From NCBI RefSeq assembly GCF_030252345.1, contig NZ_CP126980.1, forward strand, positions 3,425,501-3,489,500: DNA of 64,000 bases, written 5' to 3'. Below, in pieces: positions 60,530 through 64,000 of this stretch. The position numbers were made by a program, and so were the translations under genes. Position 1 is the stretch's first letter. Each line of letters begins with the position of its first letter. The notes below the pieces were generated by a model. That model did not search any database and was not told the origin of the DNA. It saw only the letters and a list, made by a program, of their open reading frames with translations. This DNA is from Actinoplanes oblitus (GTDB lineage: Bacteria > Actinomycetota > Actinomycetes > Mycobacteriales > Micromonosporaceae).

Positions 60530-61647
60530 GCCGGAGTCGCGAGCAACTCGCGCAGGCCGGAGATGGCCAGCACCCGGGCGACGTACGGCTGCACCCCGAT
60601 CAGCAGCACCCGCACACCGCGCCCCCGGGCGACCTCGTGCACCGCGTTCAGCATCCCGATCCCGGCCGCGCTCAGCAGCGGCACCCCGGTCAGGTCGACG
60701 GTCAGCCGGCGGCCCCGCCCGCAGGTGCCGGCTGCGGCCAGCAGGTCCCGGCGCACCTGGTTCGCGTTGTCCCGGTCGATCTCGCCGTGCACCGCGGCGT
60801 GCACGCCCTCCGGGCCCGCCGTGACGACCACCCGGTGGCTCGGGTCGCCGGCGCCCGACCAGGGTGGTGCGGCGTCCGACAGCATCGCCTCGCGCAGCCA
60901 GGTCAGGGTGCGGCTGAGCAGCCGGGACACGTGCATCTGCGAGATGCCCAGCTCGTCGGCGATCTCCACCTGGCTCAGGTTGCCCCAGAAGCGCAGGGCG
61001 AGCAGCCGCCGCTCCCGGGGCGGCAGCTCGCACAGCAGGGTCTCCACCGTCGCCCGGTCGTCGACCAGGTTCAGGTCGCCGTCCACGGTGCCGACCATGT
61101 CGCCCAGCTCGGCGCCGTCCGGGCTCTCGCCGATCGGCGCGTTCAGCGACTCGGTGTTGTGCGCGGCAGCCGACGTCTGCGTGCCACGCACCTCCGCCTC
61201 GTCGACGCCGAGCCGCCCGGCCAGCTCGGCGAGCGTCGGGGTGCGGGCCAGCTCGCTGGTCAGCGCGGCCCGGGCGTGCACGAACTCCAGCACCCGGTCC
61301 TGCTGCCCGCGCGGCACGTGGACGCCCCAGGTGTGGTCCCGGAAGTGCCGCTTGATCTCGCCGGTGATGGTGAGGATCGCGTACGCGGTGAACGAGCCCC
61401 GCTCCGGGTCGTACCTGTCGATGGTCTTCACCAGCCCGAGCCGCGCCACCTGTTCCAGGTCCTCGGGCGGCTCGCCCCGGCCCCGGTAACGGCGGGCCAG
61501 CCGGCCGGCGAACGGCAGGGCCTGGCGGACGAAGTCGCTGCGGAGCCGCTGCCGGGTGGGGTGGTCGGCCAGCGCGCACGCGCGCGCGTACCGGTCGGCC
61601 AGCACGTCCAGGTCTTCCAGCGGTTCCAGCCGGTCGTGGTCCGGCAT
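60526..61647 (-). CDS. SigB/SigF-family sigma factor fused to C-terminal STAS domain
   Basis: A 373-residue protein. Residues ~20-255 carry sigma regions 2, 3 and 4 of the SigB/SigF type (DLEQVARLGLVKTIDRYDPERGSFTAYAILTITGEIKRHFRDHTWGVHVPR; ELPPRERRLLALRFWGNLSQVEIADELGISQMHVSRLLSRTL). Residues ~265-373 are a STAS domain (VHAAVHGEIDRDNANQVRRDLLAA ... LTVDLTGVPLLSAAGIGMLNAVHEV), the fold of an anti-anti-sigma factor. Such a fusion could make the sigma factor self-sequestering or a direct bait for the neighbouring STAS-HATPase. The ATG at 61647 has GAAGGA upstream. The upstream frame extension is not supported. Confidence 0.9.
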   Translation of the reverse strand: MPDHDRLEPLEDLDVLADRYARACALADHPTRQRLRSDFVRQALPFAGRLARRYRGRGEPPEDLEQVARLGLVKTIDRYDPERGSFTAYAILTITGEIKRHFRDHTWGVHVPRGQQDRVLEFVHARAALTSELARTPTLAELAGRLGVDEAEVRGTQTSAAAHNTESLNAPIGESPDGAELGDMVGTVDGDLNLVDDRATVETLLCELPPRERRLLALRFWGNLSQVEIADELGISQMHVSRLLSRTLTWLREAMLSDAAPPWSGAGDPSHRVVVTAGPEGVHAAVHGEIDRDNANQVRRDLLAAAGTCGRGRRLTVDLTGVPLLSAAGIGMLNAVHEVARGRGVRVLLIGVQPYVARVLAISGLRELLATPA

Positions 61648-61861
61648 CGGCACGATCCTTCGTCCAGCAGACCCCTGAACAGGTCCGAATCCCAACATCT
61701 CTGCCCAGTACAGCACCCCGGTAAACCCGCAACCGTCCCGGTTGCGTTCCGGTAGTGCGTGTCGTTTCGGCCGAAGCGACACCCCGGCACGTCCCGAAGA
61801 GTCCGGCAGCGCCGAAAGCCGGCGCCTCGTTCTGCTGGGGGGTATCGCCGCTTTGGCTCCG

Positions 61862-63136
61862 ATGTTCGCACCGCTGCGGGAGCGCAACTACCGGCTCTGG
61901 GCCGCCGCCGACCTGGTGTCGACGGCCGGCACCTGGATGCAGGTGCTCGGGCTGAACTGGCTCATCCTGTCGGACACCGGCTCGGCCGCCACCATGGGCC
62001 TGGTCGTCATGCTGCAGGCGCTGCCGGTCCTGGTGCTCGGCACCTGGGGTGGCGCGCTCGCCGACCGGCTGCCGGCCCGCCCGCTGCTGATCGCCTCCCA
62101 GGCGGTCCGCGCGCTGCTCGCCCTGGCGCTGCTCGCCCACGGCGGCCACGCGCTGATCTTCGCGGTGGCGCTCGCCTCCGGCGTGATCAGCTCGTTCGAG
62201 GGCCCGGCGCTCGGCAAGTTCGGCTCCGCGCTGGTCAAGCCGGAGGCGCTCGGCTCCGCGCTGGCGCTCGGCTCGGTGCTCAGCTCGGCCGGCCGGATCG
62301 GCGGCATGGCCCTCGGCGGCGTCCTGGTCGGCGTCACCGGCCCGGCCGTGCTCTTCGTCATCAACGCGGTGTCCTACCTCGCGGTGATCGGCGCGCTGGC
62401 CGCGATGCGCACCGGCGAGCTGCGCGACCTGCCGGCCGCCGCGGCCGGCGAGCGCGGCGTGCTCGCCGGGCTGCGCTACATCGCCCGGCAGCCGGTGGTG
62501 CTGATCGTCCTGGCGCTCTCCTTCGTGCTCGGCTCGCTCGGCCGCAACTACCAGGTCAGCATGGCCGCCATGACGGCCGGCCCGCTGCACGCCGGCTCCG
62601 GCGGCTACGGCCTGCTCTCCACCGTCTTCGCGGTCGGCGCGGTGCTCGGCGGCCTGCTGCTGGCCGGCACCGGCCGGTCCACCCTGCGCGTCCTGCTCGG
62701 CACCGGACTGACCATCAGCGTCCTGCAGATCTGCTCCGGCCTGGCCCCGAACCTGGTGTCGTTCGCCGCCCTGATCCTGCCGATCGCGGCCGGCGCTGTC
62801 GTCTTCGACACCGTCGTCTCCACCCGCATCCAGCTGGACACCCGCGAAGACATGCGCGGCCGGGTGCTGGCGGCGGTGGGCATCGTGTCGTCGCTGTCCG
62901 GGATGTTCGGCGCCCCCGCCGTGGGGTGGCTGTGCGACACGGCCGGTGCCCGTGGTGCCCTGCTCGTCGGCGGCGTCGTGACGACGGTGGCGGCGATCGC
63001 CGGTGCCCTCGCGGTGGCCCGGGTGCAGGGTCGCAAGCTGCACGTCCCGCACCCGCACCTGCCGCACCCGCACCTGCCGAGCCTGCCGCACCTGCCGCGG
63101 CCGGAGTCGCTGGTGCCGGCCGAGCAGATGGCCTGA
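61862..63136 (+). CDS. MFS transporter, EntS/MFS_3-like exporter
   Basis: A 424-residue transporter with twelve predicted helices. FAPLRERNYRLWAAADLVSTAGTWMQVLGLNWLIL and the GGALADRLPARPLLIASQAVRALLA loop are typical of the enterobactin-exporter-like MFS_3 group. The C-terminus has a His/Pro-rich tail HVPHPHLPHPHLPSLPHLP, possibly metal-binding or merely low-complexity. The start is ATG at 61862, though the ribosome site is distant, so an upstream start is possible. Confidence 0.85.
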   Translation: MFAPLRERNYRLWAAADLVSTAGTWMQVLGLNWLILSDTGSAATMGLVVMLQALPVLVLGTWGGALADRLPARPLLIASQAVRALLALALLAHGGHALIFAVALASGVISSFEGPALGKFGSALVKPEALGSALALGSVLSSAGRIGGMALGGVLVGVTGPAVLFVINAVSYLAVIGALAAMRTGELRDLPAAAAGERGVLAGLRYIARQPVVLIVLALSFVLGSLGRNYQVSMAAMTAGPLHAGSGGYGLLSTVFAVGAVLGGLLLAGTGRSTLRVLLGTGLTISVLQICSGLAPNLVSFAALILPIAAGAVVFDTVVSTRIQLDTREDMRGRVLAAVGIVSSLSGMFGAPAVGWLCDTAGARGALLVGGVVTTVAAIAGALAVARVQGRKLHVPHPHLPHPHLPSLPHLPRPESLVPAEQMA

Positions 63137-63210
63137 CCCGCACTCGCCGAGGCCGGAGTCGCCCGGTCCCGGCCGAGTGGACGGCCCGATCCGCACCTGA
63201 CCCCCACCCC

Positions 63211-63243
63211 GAGAGCCCGGCGTCCTGGTGGCGCCGGGCTCTC
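63211..63243 (+). terminator. strong terminator after the MFS gene
   Basis: GAGAGCCCGGCG (63211-63222) pairs perfectly with CGCCGGGCTCTC (63232-63243) over a nine-base loop, downstream of the MFS stop. Confidence 0.8.
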
Positions 63244-63325
63244 GCCCGCTTCTGGCCCTGGCCGGTGCCGATCCCCCGATCGTGGGGGACGACTGATCAC
63301 GGTCAGATCGGGTATGCCCCGCGCC

Positions 63326-64000
63326 ATGTCCGTGATCAACAGGCCGGCACCGCCGGTCGGCATCGAAACCGACGAGGTCACCGTGGTGGTGGCCACCCGC
63401 AACCGACCCGATCGGCTGCGCGAGACCGTGCCCCGCCACCACGCCGCGACGATCATCGTCGACAACGCGTCCGACCAGCCACTCTCCGTCCCGGGCGCGA
63501 TGATGGTCCGGCTCGGCGAGAACCTCGGCGCGGCAGCCCGCAACGTCGGCGTCGAGCACGCGCGGACCCCGTTCGTGGCGTTCGCGGACGACGACTCGTA
63601 CTGGGAACCTGGCTCCCTGGCCCGAGCCGCACGGATCTTCCGTGACCACCCGCGGGCCGCCCTGCTGTCCGCCAAGGTCCTGGTCGGCGCGGAGGGCCGC
63701 CTCGACCCGGTGTCGGCGTGCATGGCCGAAGCCCCGATCGGCACCCCGCCCGGCGCCCCCGGACCGTCGGTGCTGGGCTTCCTCTCCTGCGCGGTGATGG
63801 TCCGGCGAGACGCCTTCCTCGCGGCCGGCGGTTTCCAGCCCAAGCTTTTCGTGTACGGCGAGGAAGCCCTGCTCGCCATGGACCTCGCCGCCGCCGGTCA
63901 CCACCTGTCCTACGTCCCGGACCTGGTCGTCCGCCACCTCCCCGAACCGGCCGGCCGCGACAACCGGGCCCGCGCCCGCCGGGAGGCCCGCAACCGCGCC
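63326..64000 (+). CDS. family 2 glycosyltransferase, 3' end cut by window edge
   Basis: About 225 residues visible. VTVVVATRNRPDRLRETV begins the GT-A fold, LGENLGAAARNVGVEHARTPFVAFADDDSYWEPG carries the DDD nucleotide-sugar metal motif, and GGFQPKLFVYGEEALLAMDLAAAG is the acceptor-side loop with the usual Glu-Glu pair. The start is ATG at 63326, or 63314 in the same frame. Truncated at 64000. Sugar donor unknown. Confidence 0.87.
   Translation, partial: MSVINRPAPPVGIETDEVTVVVATRNRPDRLRETVPRHHAATIIVDNASDQPLSVPGAMMVRLGENLGAAARNVGVEHARTPFVAFADDDSYWEPGSLARAARIFRDHPRAALLSAKVLVGAEGRLDPVSACMAEAPIGTPPGAPGPSVLGFLSCAVMVRRDAFLAAGGFQPKLFVYGEEALLAMDLAAAGHHLSYVPDLVVRHLPEPAGRDNRARARREARNRA

Noticed and set aside
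60188..63937. Minus-strand 1249-residue frame
   Set aside because: It runs antisense to the MFS and glycosyltransferase genes and out of frame in the sigma gene; made of Arg/Gly/Asp-rich shadow sequence.

Overview
The window is GC-rich DNA with the dense, overlapping gene layout of an actinomycete. The gene families present (F420-linked oxidoreductase, HelR-type helicase with a rifamycin-associated element, GPP34-like protein, CGNR regulator, SigB/SigF-family sigma factor, Ser/Ala/Pro-rich membrane proteins) suggest Actinomycetota, most likely a Micromonosporaceae relative such as Actinoplanes. That assignment is an inference from gene content; no rRNA is present. No tRNA, rRNA or CRISPR array was seen.

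The outstanding region is 1-11891, all on the minus strand and running off the left edge. It is a tightly coupled ten-gene cassette. In transcription order it encodes an EAD1-caspase-like protease (11891-11073), a double WD40 propeller protein with a vWA-like tail, an AmmeMemoRadiSam-type radical SAM enzyme, a tiny protein ending Leu-Cys-Gly, a RING-like treble-clef protein, a ThiF/E1-like enzyme with a C-terminal zinc ribbon, an EAD1 + ubiquitin-like + E2 fusion, a JAB/JAMM isopeptidase, an unrecognised helical protein and a CDC48-like AAA+ ATPase. Most junctions are 1-22 bp overlaps or gaps of 10 bp or less. This is a complete bacterial ubiquitin-like conjugation/deconjugation pathway joined to a caspase-like effector. 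The same death-fold-like adaptor (EAD1) occurs on both the E2 and the protease, so I read the cassette as a conflict or programmed-death system.

From 12 to 24 kb there is ordinary chromosomal metabolism: a GMC oxidoreductase, a lipoprotein, an APC permease-acetamidase pair, a GPP34 protein, a CGNR regulator with a divergent EamA exporter, a secreted GH43 arabinanase with a LacI-type operator, and small membrane/stress proteins. At 24328-29681 a 5.35-kb island splits an AhpD-like gene in two. The halves rejoin in frame across a 2-bp GA duplication. The island carries a decayed tyrosine-recombinase-like gene, a STAND-like NTPase with perfectly repeated TPR-like units and a small membrane protein.

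From 30 to 40 kb lie a TetM/OtrA-like ribosomal protection protein, a DUF4333-like membrane protein and a four-gene MacB/FtsX-type ABC operon. An IS256-family element (40802-42206) has an exact 8-bp target duplication. From 42 to 50 kb are a DUF559/AbiEi-like protein, an AraC regulator divergent from an MFS exporter, HelR with a rifamycin-associated element, and the AMPylase SelO. Four arrays of one ~53-bp hairpin repeat sit between genes at 15.4, 42.2, 43.5 and 48.3 kb.

The right end (50-64 kb) holds an HSL-type hydrolase, a zinc-ribbon membrane protein, hemerythrin, nitronate monooxygenase and F420 oxidoreductase genes, then a signalling/stress cluster: two STAS-HATPase fusions, a free STAS protein, a Rieske-DUF2231 protein, ChaB-like, CheR-PAS and a SigB/F-type sigma factor fused to a STAS domain. 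An MFS exporter and a partial family-2 glycosyltransferase finish the window.
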